The translations under genes and the position numbers were made by a program. The notes under the pieces are model-generated. The model searched no databases and was not told where the DNA came from. It saw nothing but the letters and a program-made list of their open reading frames with translations. A stretch of 41,957 bases of DNA from Pleurotus ostreatus/Saccharomyces cerevisiae fusant (Eukaryota > Opisthokonta), in the NCBI GenBank assembly GCA_024196135.1, contig JAMQCK010000188.1, positions 1 through 41,957 of the forward strand. The letters are read 5' to 3'. Positions 1 to 10,041 of this stretch are shown here, piece by piece. Positions within the stretch are counted from its first letter, which is position 1; each line of letters opens with the position of its first letter.

Positions 1-679
1 ATGTTTTCGGGCTTGATGTCGCGGTGGATGATCCCTGCCTCGTGTAGACCAACGACGGCAGTGCAGAGCTCGTAGATGTGAAAGCGCAGGAGTCGGCGCG
101 GGAAGGCCTTCTTACGGTAGTGATAGAACTCGATGCGTGTGTGGAGGTCGGTAGGATGGTAGTCCTGATACGAAGGTGCGTGAGCGCTTCGGCCTCCGAC
201 GGATTGACTGAGAGCTCACCAGCATCAAGTACAGACTCTCGTTGTTCTGGAAGGCTGCGAGAAGCTTGATGATAAGAGGATGCTTTGTCTCATCCTGCGC
301 GCGCTCCTCTGCGAGGCGCGCGAGGATCCTCCGTTCGTTCAGAGTAGACTCCCGAACATGATCATCGTGGCAAAGAATCTTGTCGATCCTCTTGATAGCC
401 ACATACTCGCCTCCGCAACGCGCAACCTGTACCAATCCGCCAGCGCCCATTGCGAGGGTGCGCCGAATATCGAGCGTGATTGGACCAGGAGTGGCAGTGG
501 GAGCGCTGCAAGGCACAGTCCATCAGCTTACGTGGACGACACTGATAGAAGAAGATGTAGACTTACGTAGTAGAATGATTGCTAGAGGCTTGATCAACGT
601 CGGGCCAAGGAGTTGTTTCTAAGGCGGAAAAGTCCTCCTTTCCTTGACCGATGCCAGAAGTCCTACGCAGATCAGTCAT
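1..679 (-). CDS. AGC-type serine/threonine protein kinase, 5' part (runs off the left edge)
   Basis: Exons read on the minus strand: 679-567, 505-220 and 164-1, about 187 residues before the window ends. The kinase N-lobe is clear: glycine loop GAGGLVQV (residues 58-65), ATP-binding lysine in VAIK (Lys76), an NERRIL helix-C segment, and HPLIIKLLAAFQNNESLYL, typical of AGC/PDK1-like kinases. The second splice (donor GTGAGC, acceptor TATCAG) joins LML to DYHPTDLHTRI, and the catalytic loop IIHRDIKPEN (residues 178-187) ends at base 1. It should phosphorylate Ser/Thr of protein substrates. The activation segment and the subfamily-defining C-terminus lie outside the window, so the exact kinase cannot be named. 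The start at 679 is chosen because it lies 119 nt past the stop of the upstream gene; the reading frame is open further upstream, so an additional 5' exon is possible. Confidence 0.85.
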
Positions 680-797
680 CCTGGACACACTAAACAACGA
701 CGCGAGACTTACGGTGTTGAGGGAGGGGAAGAGGCTGTATGAGTGGAGGGGATGGTGTTGGCATTGGCGCTGGCGCTGGTTGATCTGGCGTCGCTGG

Positions 798-1653
798 TTA
801 GGTGGGACCACTGTAGATCAGAACCGGTACGTACTGATCATTCGGAGCGGCGTCCGGCTCAAGTATGTTGTCCAATCCGACCCCATACTCCTCAAGGGAG
901 GTGGGGGCGTCGGAAGAATTATTCACGTGCGGCCTGATCATGATGGGCTGCCTAAGAGGGCGGCGACGCAGAGCCTGCTGAGCGATTCTGGAAGACCCTG
1001 CGGCCGCAAAGGTAGACTGGGAGTACCAGACCACTACCCCGAGCACGCTCACGACAGCGAAGACGACGCCGCCGACCTGCAAGATGGTGAGCACAAGCGC
1101 AAGGAGGATGGTCAGGGCCACGCACGACGATGAGGGTAGCTTTGAGGCTGGGTCTAAGGTATGGGGATTGGCGATGGTGTTCTTGGCTGTAAGTGCGCGC
1201 GGATTGGAAGATGTTGGCGTCGTCGTCGGCTTCGAGGTTTCTTCGCAATGATGGGGGTGTCGGGTTTCCTGCCTTCCCCCAATGGATGTATTCGCCATCC
1301 TTCGAGACGTGGGTGGTCCATCCGTCTCTGATGAACGCTGCTTCAATCTCGTAGCGCTCCTTCGCCGAGTCATCGACGGCGGCGGATGGCTCCGGGGCAC
1401 GGACGGAAGGTACGGCCTCCGCCACAAAGGCGGGTTCGACGGGGGAGAAGACCGTGTCGTTGTTTGCGGCGCCGTGTGAGAGTGTGAGAGGATAGAAGGA
1501 GTTGACGAAGGACGCGGTGTAGCTGACGGCGAGGTAGGTGGAGGAGATGTACACGAGGGCCTGGGCGACGGTGTCCGCGGGCGCTAAACCGGAGAAGTAC
1601 GCGACAGACACCATGAGGGCGCTGGCGTGGATGAGGACCTCGACGAGGACCAT
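798..1653 (-). CDS. Small membrane protein of unknown function (268 aa)
   Basis: Two exons, 1653-1126 and 1076-798, with a 49-nt intron (donor GTGCGT, CTGAC branch point, acceptor TTGCAG) that keeps frame. The first ~60 residues are hydrophobic, starting MVLVEVLIHASALMVSVAYF, and could be a signal anchor plus one membrane segment. The middle (about 60-165) is polar and rich in Pro, Ala and acidic residues. A strong transmembrane helix (about residues 168-193, VGGVVFAVVSVLGVVVWYS) spans the intron junction and is followed by a basic, then polar tail. It is probably an integral membrane protein with two or three spans. I recognise no family motif. Without removing the intron, the two ORFs look unrelated and the helix is lost. 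Confidence 0.65.
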
Positions 1654-2335
1654 GGTGGAATGGAAAAGGCTTTGTGGCGAGCTCTGCTGTGGAGGGGAAT
1701 GGGGAGGGAAGATGGTGGTCCGGGTGAAAGAGCAGTGGCAAAGGACAGCGCCTTTTTGTGGTCCAGCCGGCGGTGCCGGCTACCCTGATCCGGGCGCCTA
1801 ATCGGTGGCACAATGGACAAGGACAGCCAAATACGGCGAACAATAAGGTAAGCCACCTCTTGGTCTTCCCACCATCATCATGTGCTGATAAGCGAGGTGC
1901 CGCGTAAGTTCGAGAGTTCTACCAGGGCTGGGCCTTTACGAGAACGGATCCCCTTTCTTTTTGTCTGCTTTCCGCCCAATTGTGAGCAGGGGGCCCTCAA
2001 AGATGTTGACCGTCTCGTGGCGCACCGCCGGCCTCCCGAGGCGATGTCAAATTCCCATGACATTTCGCGGGCGACGTGCTGCTGGTCCTTAGCCCATGGA
2101 GCGTGGGTATTCTGCAGGCAGGCAAGGTCGCAGATTTCATTCGACGTTCAGCAGTCCACCAAGATGAGGGTAGGAAGTAACGCTGTCGGCAGGAGAAACG
2201 GATGCAAATCGTCTCTCGGCCTTTGCCGACAGTCGTTCCGCGGAGACCGCGGAGGGAGATAATGGATTTATCCCTTGTTTTCCTCATCCATCTCGACGTA
2301 TAGCTACTACTTCATCTCGAAAACCTGGCAAAAGC
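1654..2335. other. Intergenic region between divergent genes
   Basis: This 682-nt gap separates two divergently transcribed starts (membrane protein at 1653, prefoldin at 2336) and must hold both promoters. The ORFs in it (for example 1882-2262) have no recognisable protein features. I see no clear TATA box or repeat. Confidence 0.5.
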
Positions 2336-3459
2336 ATGGCCTCAAAGACTATTAGCGTGTTTAGTGACGAGAAGAACCCCCGCGGGATACCCAAAGCTCC
2401 CTTCATCGTGCGTTTCCTGCGCCTACGTGAAGTTCCCTGCTGATCGAACAATACCCTCCGTCCTGTCATACCATTGGATGTCCTTGCCCCATCAATGTAC
2501 GCGCTATGACTGTCGCTACACAACAGGCAGATGTAGAGGAGTACCTCGGCGGCCCCGACGCAGACGTCGAGGCACCACTGAAGGCGTTTCAAGACGCGCT
2601 AGCGTACGCCCCACCCGTCTCGCGCGATCGACCCAGTTTGGCTGACGCTCCGCGCAAAGCAAGTACAAGTACATGGACAGCAACCTAGGCTCACGACGCG
2701 CGGGCTTGGAAGACAAGATCCCCGACATCAAGAAGACGTTGAGCATGGTTGAGTTCTTGCACGAGCGGAAGGTGCGTCGTGCTGTTCTTTCGGACGCGAG
2801 ACGACGAGCGCTGAACTGAATTGCAGGAGGGGAAGCAGAAGGGCGCGTCAGAAGACGATGATGATCTGGATGACGATGAAGAGGACGCGGACGTGCCGCC
2901 GAAGCCCATACGAACAACGTTCGAGCTCAACGATACCCTATTCGCAGAAGCCGAGCTTGAAGAGACGGATCAGGTGTTCATCTGGCTAGGGGTGCGTACA
3001 TCCGCTTCTGCTATCGTGACCGGTCGCTGATCCTCTCCTCCCCTTCATTCACCTCGTCCCTCACCGATCTACACGCAACCCCCTCTAACCGCCACCGTGC
3101 TCTTTGCGCCGCCTGCCGCATCATACCACCTCTCCCATCCCTTCTTCCCCTCTCCCGCCTTCTTTCCTCCCTCCCGCCCTCTGTCCTCCCTCCTGCCTTC
3201 TTTCAATCCCACCCTCCACCCCCAGGCCAACGTCATGCTCTCCTACAAAATCCCCGCCGCCATCGCCCTCCTCCAGTCCAAGCTCGCCGCCGCGGAGCAG
3301 AACCTGCAGAACACGATCGAGGACCTCGAGTTCCTGCGCGAGCAGATCACCGTCATGGAGGTGAACACCGCACGCGTGTACAACTGGGACGTGAAGCGGA
3401 GGAGGGAGGCAAGGGAGAAGGCGGAGAGGGAAGGCAAGGTGATTGAGGGGAAGGCATGA
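2336..3459 (+). CDS. PFDN3: Prefoldin subunit 3 (VBP1/Pac10 type), 219 aa
   Basis: Five exons: 2336-2407, 2527-2603, 2660-2771, 2827-2991 and 3226-3459, all in frame. Prefoldin is the jawed hexameric cytosolic co-chaperone that hands nascent actin and tubulin to the CCT chaperonin; subunit 3 is one of its two alpha-type subunits. Recognition rests on the conserved order of KYKYMDSNL, DKIPDIKKTLSMVEFL, FELNDTLFAEA, VFIWLGANVMLSYKIPAA and LEFLREQITVMEVNTARVYNWDVKRR, matching human VBP1. N- and C-terminal heptad-rich helices flank the beta hairpin region. An acidic insert (EDDDDLDDDEED, near residue 98) sits between coil and hairpin. The last intron (2992-3225, 234 nt) is unusually long for this gene set and very pyrimidine-rich. 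Length fits the family. Confidence 0.95.
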
Positions 3460-3823
3460 GGGGCGCATATGTGCGACGTCAGTGAGGGAGGAGGGACGTG
3501 GTGGTAGAAGAGGAAGAGGGAGACATATCCAATGTACTTACTTGTGGTTGCTTTATTGCATCGCAAGAAACTCTACGCGTGTACGCCCACAGCCTGCGGT
3601 GGGTCCGTGTGAGTCCGTAACAATGCTCGTGATCGCACGTGATGGACGTCGTCACGGTTCAACTTCCCGTGACATATGCCCCTGAGTTTGCAACCCAGCC
3701 ATTCTCGCCAGAGTTCCGCTGTTTCCTTCCGAGTATATCGCTCGAATGCTCTGTCTCTATCCGCGCTGGCATTCTTTTGACACCCTAATTCTTTTGTTGT
3801 ACCGATGCATCCTTTCCTCCGAC
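3460..3823. other. Intergenic region between convergent genes
   Basis: This 364-nt gap holds the 3' ends of the prefoldin gene (+) and the CFEM-like gene (-). No gene, repeat or structured element is visible. Confidence 0.5.
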
Positions 3824-4135
3824 CTAGTCCCAACATTTCCGCATATAATCCCTTATGGCCGCAGTGGCTGCCTCAACCTCCCACTCGGTCTTGCAACGCC
3901 TCGGCAAGCAGCTGACGATCGCAGGAAGATTCCACTCCTCGGTCGGGCAAAGACAGTCCTGAGGGGACTCCGGCGCGCACTCCTCGGCGATGCATGTGTC
4001 GCCGCAGCCGGCTGGTCGGGGTGTAGAGGTCAACGCTGAAATGGTATGTTTGAGAATAGACTCACGCGAGACGCTCTGTGCGGTAGTGAAGGTCGTAATA
4101 GCAGCAAGGACGACGAGGAAGGTGTTCAAACGCAT
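3824..4135 (-). CDS. Small secreted CFEM-like cysteine-rich protein (103 aa)
   Basis: A single open frame with an N-terminal signal peptide (residues 1-20, MRLNTFLVVLAAITTFTTAQ). Eight cysteines follow at 44, 48, 53, 61, 63, 76, 81 and 101, spaced as C-x3-C-x4-C-x7-C-x-C-x12-C-x4-C-x19-C. The pattern, with DCLC in the centre, is that of the fungal CFEM domain, a disulfide-rich extracellular fold that in characterised members binds haem or acts at the cell surface or in host interaction. Unlike many CFEM proteins it has no Ser/Thr-rich stalk or GPI signal, so it should be released. A GTGAGT...TTTCAG stretch of 30 nt inside the frame is probably too short to be an intron, and removing it would not change frame. 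A TATA-like element (TACATAAG on the minus strand, about 4182-4190) lies some 50 nt upstream. Confidence 0.7.
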   Translation of the reverse strand: MRLNTFLVVLAAITTFTTAQSVSRESILKHTISALTSTPRPAGCGDTCIAEECAPESPQDCLCPTEEWNLPAIVSCLPRRCKTEWEVEAATAAIRDYMRKCWD

Positions 4136-4454
4136 GCCTGAACGTGGATGCTTAGCGGTGAGGGGAGGTCTTGCGTGGATGCCTTATGTATGCATGGGAC
4201 GAGCGGAGCTTTGGTGCGGAGAAAAGTCTAAAGAGAACAGTTGAGGAGTAAGGAGCTCACTCAGGAGTAATAGTGGCACAAAGGTGCGCCTTACAAGCGC
4301 CCAAGACGGGAATGAGTACCAAGAACGCTCGACTCGTAAACGACGTTCCTACCGGGCCTGCAGCCGATACCAAAGCTCACCACGAGGGCACTCATGTAAA
4401 CGAAGCCCTGTCAGGACGTCATTCGTTTCTTCGCTGCTTCTCGTCCTCATTACA
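4136..4454. other. Intergenic region
   Basis: This 319-nt gap lies between the start of the CFEM-like gene and the stop of P450-A. It holds the CFEM promoter and the P450-A 3' end. I see no gene in it. Confidence 0.5.
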
Positions 4455-6767
4455 CTACTCAACCTCCATGGCTAGACGCTTCGTTCGCTCGCTGACGGGC
4501 TCGATAGTACAAAGAACCTTCTCAGGATGGCTGGCAGGAGCGTGTCAGTCTAGATATCTCCCGCAATCACTCAGTCAAACGCACCTCGCCAGCCCTGTCG
4601 TATACGTTGCCGTCTCCGGGTCAATAGTGATCTCCTCCCCGTTCATATCCTTCAACTTCTTGATCGTGAGGACGTGCAAAATGGTCGCAATCGCGATGAA
4701 CACCGACGCGTCGCCGAGGTAGCGACCGGGGCAGATTCTGTGGCAAATATTCTTCGTCAGTCATCCGCTCTCCGATCGACCAAAGCGAGGAGTAGAATCA
4801 CACTCACCTCCTCCCGAAGCCAAAGTGAGCCGCCGGCAAGGGCTCCCCGCGCCCTCCCTCGTTCAGAGGCAGGTAGCGGTCCGGGTCGAACCGCCAGGGG
4901 TCTGAGTACACGTCCTCGTCGTGCGTCATGGCGAAGGCGTTGGAGATGACGACGGAGCCCTGCATGATGGTCAAACGCAGTACGAAAGATGGGAAGAGTA
5001 AGTCGAGGTACCTTCGGAATGAACATCCCATCATACACATCATCTTCAGTGGATTTGTGTGGGGCTCCTAAGATCGTAAGTGAAGCAGTTGCCACGACGG
5101 TAACGCTCGGCTTACCTAGAGGCGCGACTGGATAGATCCTGGTCGACGAGGTTTACCGATCTATGTGAAGGGCCAGCTGAAGTCGAACTCGACGCACCTA
5201 AACGTCTCTTGCACCATCCGCTCGATATATGGCAGGTTCGGACGGTCCTCCATCTCAGGCAGGCGGTCGGGCCCAACAACGGCGTCAAGCTCGGCGCGTG
5301 CGCGCTCTTGAACCTCGGAATGGTTGACGATGGCGAAGATGAAGACGGTGAGAGTGTCCAGAGTCTGACATCGTTGGTCAGCGGATGGTCGCATCGAGAA
5401 GTATTGCTTGGGACGCACTGTATCTGCTCCGGCTGATTGTATTTATGAGTTAAGAGCACTGGTAGGGAAAATCGAGAAGCTCACCCGAAAACATAGAGCC
5501 TGCTACGCCTCGAATCCGCGCTGCCGTCTCGGCATCTACGCGTCCGTGCTCAGCCTCGGCCTCTTCGATGCCAGAGAGAATGAAGGACGGCCGAGCTGTG
5601 CCAGCTTTCTGAATCCAAGGCTGAGCTGAAGAGGCGGCGCTCGACTGCATAAAGGCTGCGTACTATCTCCTGCGTAACGCGCTCATACGGTACGTTGATC
5701 ATCCGCATTATCGCTGGCTTATTCTTGCGCATGTGCGTCGTTGAGCCGGTCGGATCGCACCAGCTTGGAAGGAGGCGCACTGCGATAATATATGAGCTGC
5801 GTCCTAAACTCTAGCAATAGGTAGCGATTAACTTACAAAAAGGAAAGAGATCGACGCCAGTCGCACCAGGTGGCCCGCCACCGCTCATCGCCTCGCAGAT
5901 GCCGCGTCCGATTTGCAAGTAATCGTCGTCGGGAGTCTTGATCTCGTGTCCAGAGATGATTCCAACGATTACAGAGGTGCTAAACCTGGAGTCAGGAAAT
6001 ATCAGCGCTCAGCCAGAGCATAGGCAACGAGTCACGATTCGGGAAAAGCTTACATCTGCAACGCGCCTCTCCACCCTTCCGGATTCTCCACAATCCGCTT
6101 GACGAGCTTGCGCGCCTCATGAACCTGGACAGGGGCAAACTGATGGATTGTACTCTTCGCAAGGTAGTTCTGCAGCGCTCCGCGGAGGATGGGGAAGGAT
6201 GGATCTTTGGAGCTCGTCAGCAGGACGTCGTGTTCGTAGCCGAGCCTGTTGAAGAGGTTAGCATGCTATCCGTATTCGTTTGACCTAGTAGATCGGTCAT
6301 CCTGGAGGACAAGCACATAGAGTGAAGTTGAACAAGGCCACTCAGCACTTACATTCGAAAGGACTCCCAATGCGGTCGATCACTATAAATTGCCCCCCGC
6401 TTATGCAGCAGGTCTATCGCCGCAGTGAGAGTGTTGAGCACGATGATGTGTTGCCCGAGCACGTTGACGTGGATCACAGCCGAGCCTGCAGCGCAAATAG
6501 ACGAAGACAGTCAGCATCGCGCAAACGAAGCACCCCGGGCTATCGCGTTTATGAGAGAGCCACCGCACAACACTCACCATACTCCTTACTCCACCGATAG
6601 TACGCCCTCGCCGCGTCCTTCTGCGGCACGACGCGCAAGTGACCAAGTAACCACTCTGCAGGCGGCCCTGGAGGGAGGGGAGGGTGAGAGGAGGCTCGCT
6701 TGAGCCGCAGGTGGAGGACGTAGAGGAGGATGCAGACGACGAGGACCTGCAGTATTAGAATGGCCAT
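4455..6767 (-). CDS. Cytochrome P450 monooxygenase, copy A (514 aa, 13 exons)
   Basis: Exons on the minus strand: 6767-6578, 6485-6353, 6245-6054, 5985-5837, 5779-5664, 5608-5485, 5432-5419, 5364-5198, 5138-5116, 5067-5012, 4959-4808, 4737-4585, 4530-4455. Features in order: N-terminal membrane anchor, proline hinge PPLPPGPPA, YSDRP, I-helix AGADTT (about 302-307), ExxR as ETFR (359-362), FDPDRYL, and haem loop FGFGRRICPG with Cys441. It is a class-II, ER-anchored monooxygenase needing a P450 reductase; the N-terminal style resembles fungal CYP64-clan enzymes, substrate unknown. The C-helix WxxxR motif reads FPILR. The last intron hides the true C-terminus (SHPEKVLCTIEP); read through, the protein stops early at RCV. 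Exon 7 is only 14 nt and is absent as a separate exon in copy B (39193-41619). CATATACC at 6831-6838 (minus strand) is TATA-like. Confidence 0.92.
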
Positions 6768-7128
6768 CGTGGTAAAAGGAGAGAATATGGTCGTGGCAAA
6801 AGGGGGAAGAGCGGCGCCGACTGGAGAGGGTATATGAATGGCTCGCGCCGAGTAATCCGTGTACCTTTGCATCGAGTAGGCCGACCTATGACCGTTAACT
6901 TCGTGAATGAATCCAGGTGACCTGGGGGTCAGGTCAAGCTCGTTAGCCATTCGGCGTGCGGCGCCGGTATGAGCCATGAGGGTTGGTGAATTGGGAAGAT
7001 GTGGCGCGCTACCGATTAATTTACCCTAGTAGTACAGCTTTGCGTGAAGGTCATCAAGGTCGTTATCTTCGTCCAGCATTCATGATGCCGCCCTCCCAGC
7101 ACCCGTTATGCTGCCCTCCCGGCACCCG
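6768..7128. other. Intergenic region with P450-A promoter
   Basis: This 361-nt gap lies upstream of P450-A. It carries a TATA-like CATATACC on the minus strand about 65 nt before the start codon, and the first copy plus most of the second copy of the short tandem repeat at 7090-7135. The reading frame that extends P450-A upstream of 6767 has no P450 features, so the shorter start was kept. Confidence 0.45.
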
Positions 7129-7135
7129 TTATGCT
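7090..7135. repeat. 23-bp tandem duplication at the end of the 7-TM relic
   Basis: Two copies of a 23-bp unit (7090-7112 and 7113-7135, one A/G mismatch) containing CACCCGTTATGCT. The stop codon of the minus-strand 7-TM relic (7129-7131) lies inside the second unit. Confidence 0.85.
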
Positions 7136-8127
7136 AGTCTCTCTGCATTGGACATGCTGCTCGACCTCCGCGAGCTGCCGTGGTTGGTCGAGTGTACCGA
7201 GCGTGCCTCCACCCTCGAGGTTCGGTACGGCGGATCCGATTTCGACATGAGCTGCGTGTCCGACTTGGATATGTTTTGAGTCTGATTCAATGCAAATCGG
7301 CTTTCCAGATCGTGATATTCATCCCCAGCCGACATCGTCCCCTTCGGCGCACTCGCTATGAAAGAATCCTTCGGCACCGTCGCCATAAACGCGAGTGGCT
7401 CGAGCGAATGCGACTCGGTCGGTGACGAGGAAGGATGAAATACGGTATCCGTGTGCGACTTCTCGAGCGCGACGAGGATGATGATGATCGTTGGGTAGAG
7501 GCCCTGTGGATGCGCGTCAGTCAGGATCGCTGTCAGTGAAGGTTATCCGCCACAAGATACATGTGAGGCAGCGAAGAGCCGCTATTGCGAAAGTAAGGAG
7601 TACTCACCGCTACGCTCACAGCCACACTCAGCAGTACTGTGTTCGAGTCGTCCGAAAGGACCTCGACACCGGAGAGGAGGAGGAAAAGCTGTAGAGGAGG
7701 TGCGTCAGTTGGGCCACTATGGCAGGAGAATAATGACAGGGGAGGAGTATACTCGCGTACTCACCCACAGCAAACAATACACGACCCCAGACTCCAGAAT
7801 GAGCAGCAGCGTGCGCTCGATGCTGGCACCGTGATTCCCCGCGTTGCCGATGTACGCTTTCACGTTTTGGCGGTAGTCCCTGGGGGTGTGATACGATCAG
7901 CATTGTTGAACGCGCAGGCGACGCTCCAAAGTCTCGCGAAGGGGGGGCAAGGGGTGCGACAGCGGTCAGTGGCAAGGAACATAGCGGATGGTGCGACAAC
8001 AGCAAGAAGTATACAAAAGGAGCGCTTACCAAACCTTGATCCCGACCATCACACAAGCGACGATATTCGTGAAGAACAGTGGTACAGTCAGGATCGGGGA
8101 CGTATTCAGCCAGTCGAGGAAGGCGAC
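7129..8127 (-). pseudogene. 5'-truncated basidiomycete 7-TM (serpentine) membrane protein
   Basis: Four in-frame exons: 8127-8030, 7879-7765, 7688-7608, 7503-7129. They encode the C-terminal half of a large basidiomycete family of seven-helix membrane proteins of unknown function. Visible are a helix ending IVACVMVGIKVW, the family-typical loop DYRQNVKAY, a helix with ERTLLLILESGVVYCLLW, and the last helix with GLYPTIIIILVALEKS. A long polar, Ser-rich cytosolic tail follows. No ATG with the expected three or four N-terminal helices could be found in the 460 nt upstream, where the frames are broken and polar. The first visible exon opens at a good acceptor (CTCGCAG at 8128-8134). The gene therefore looks 5'-truncated; a distant or divergent first exon remains possible. 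The 3' half is intact, so the loss may be recent. Confidence 0.6.
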
Positions 8128-8590
8128 CTGCGAGGTGCGTGAATTCTCGTGAAACGGTAAGACGACGCGAACTGTCCGGTTGTTTGTTCTCTGTTCCTGT
8201 CGTCCTTTCTCATCATTGAGCGTCTGAGAACTCTGTCTAATGGAGTCTTTGTGCTTGGATATATTCAGCGTATCCGAGAAGATATGTCTCTCTGGCCAAT
8301 GCTCTCCTCATGTTCGGTATAAGGTTTCCTCCGACCGCTCTGATTCCACGTCTCAAGCAGTCTATCACTAAGCATCAGCACGATATCCCCTTTCTTCTAT
8401 GCCGATGGTCGAATCCTACCTGCATCTTTCTTTGACCTAAGAAAGGACTGACCAAAGCACCCCAGATGAGTAAGTTCCGGATGAGCAATCGCCGTTATCG
8501 TCAAGTGACGAGTCATGTTGACGTCGCATCCTAGACCGTTATAACCCCGCCGCTTGTTCGAAGCTGCCATCTTGAAGAGCCCTGACAACG
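8128..8590. other. Intergenic region between relic and SDR
   Basis: This 463-nt region should contain the missing N-terminal exons of the 7-TM gene if it were complete, but no hydrophobic coding segment is visible on the minus strand. It also carries the SDR promoter (+). Confidence 0.45.
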
Positions 8591-10041
8591 ATGGATCTCG
8601 GACTGAAAGACGTGCACGTTCTCATCACCGGTAAGCCCGTCCGTTGACAACTACCAATACGAGCCCGCCAGCTAACCTCCTTCGGTCGCAGGCGCCAGCG
8701 GTGGCATCGGGCTAGCGACCACGAAAGAATACCTAGGTCCGTGCTAGCCTCCGCCCTCCCTCCGCGCGCAATTTTAGCCTGCGGGCCTGTCCTCCTCGCC
8801 ATTCTAGCCTTCCCTAATCCGGACCTCCCCTAACCTGACCTGACGCCCTCCCAGCCCAAGGCGCCAAGGTCACCGCGCACTACAACTCCAACAACACCTC
8901 CCTCGCACCCCTTCTCTCCTCCCACCCCGACACCCTCACCACCGTTCAAGCGGACGTCACCCGCGAGCCCGCCGTCGCGCGCCTCTTTGCCGACGCCGCC
9001 GCGCGCTTCGGCCCCGTCCAGGTCGTCGTCGTCAACCACGGAATCTCGCCCGAGCCCGGCGTGCCCGTAGTGGATATGGCACTCGAGCGCTGGCGGCGGA
9101 CGCTGACAGTGAACCTGGACGCGGTGTTCCTGGTGACGAGGGAGTATCTGCGGGGGCTGCGAGCGGCGGGGGAGGTGGCGAAGGAGAAGGCGGCGGTGAT
9201 CCTGGTCGGGTCGACGGCGGGGCAGTTTGGGCTGGTGAGTGGAATGGAGATGACGAGTTCGTTACACGCCTGGGCTGGAATGGATTTATGACGCGTCGGG
9301 GTGCGCTCTGAACGCGGTCACGGGGCTGCTGTTCCCCGTCGCGTCTGCGCATCAGTACCCTCCATTCCCTGAGCGCTGACAATCCCCCACAGGCCGGCCA
9401 AGCCGACTACGCCTCCGCCAAGTCCGCCATGATGTACGGGCTCACGCTCTCGCTCAAGAACGAGATCGTCAAGATCGCGCCTCTGGGCCGCGTCAACGCC
9501 GTCGCGCCGGGCTGGGTCAGTGCATCCTCTCGCCTCGACACCCATAGGAAAATTGCACTAGATTGGGAAGAAGCTGACCGATGAACCCAGGTCTGGACGC
9601 CGATGGCGGAGGCGCAGCTGGGACAGGAGCCCGAGAGGATGTACCGGGCGCTGGCGACGTGAGTAGAGTTTGGCCCAGTTCAATCCAACTTAGATCGGCT
9701 CTCACCCACCACGTTAGTATGCCCCTCAAGAAAATAGCCGTCGCCGAGGATATCGCCACGCAGATCGTGCTTCTCTCGTCCGCGAAGGCCTCTGGCCACG
9801 TCTCGGGGCAGGTCGTGACGATTGCGGGTGGAATGGAGGGTGAGTTGGGTGTTTCTTCCGCTGTGCCGTGCAACTCGCTTCGCTGCGCTCCTCATTCCGC
9901 ATCGCACCCTGGCTTTGAGTGTCCGAGGGAAGCAAATACTGATCATCCACCCCCTCAGGCCGCCTCCTCAACCACCCCGACGAGCTCGCGCAGGAGCGCG
10001 CGGGGTGGAGTTTACTCAGCGAGCAAGGGTACAATGTGTAA
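8591..10041 (+). CDS. Short-chain dehydrogenase/reductase, classical SDR (286 aa)
   Basis: Seven exons: 8591-8630, 8692-8736, 8855-9234, 9393-9515, 9591-9658, 9718-9839, 9959-10041. The protein has a Rossmann fold with the dinucleotide motif TGASGGIG (13-20), the stabilising NNAG-like motif read as NHGIS, catalytic Ser148 and the YASAK pair (Tyr161, Lys165), and the post-catalytic VAPGWV/TPM segment. Length and layout match the FabG-like, 3-oxoacyl reductase type of classical SDRs, which use NAD(P)H to reduce a ketone or oxidise an alcohol. There is no signal or membrane segment, so it should be cytosolic. The substrate cannot be deduced. The Ser-to-Tyr spacing of 13 residues is canonical. 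The next gene on the right is an unrelated E2 enzyme, so context gives no pathway. Confidence 0.93.

Noticed and set aside
680..713. Short GTAAGT...GTCCAG intron upstream of the kinase start
   Set aside because: Only about 34 nt, and the longer alternative (ending GCGTAG) puts the kinase exon out of frame.
4045..4074. 30-nt GTGAGT...TTTCAG intron inside the CFEM-like gene
   Set aside because: Probably too short to be spliced; the frame is open through it and its removal changes nothing else.
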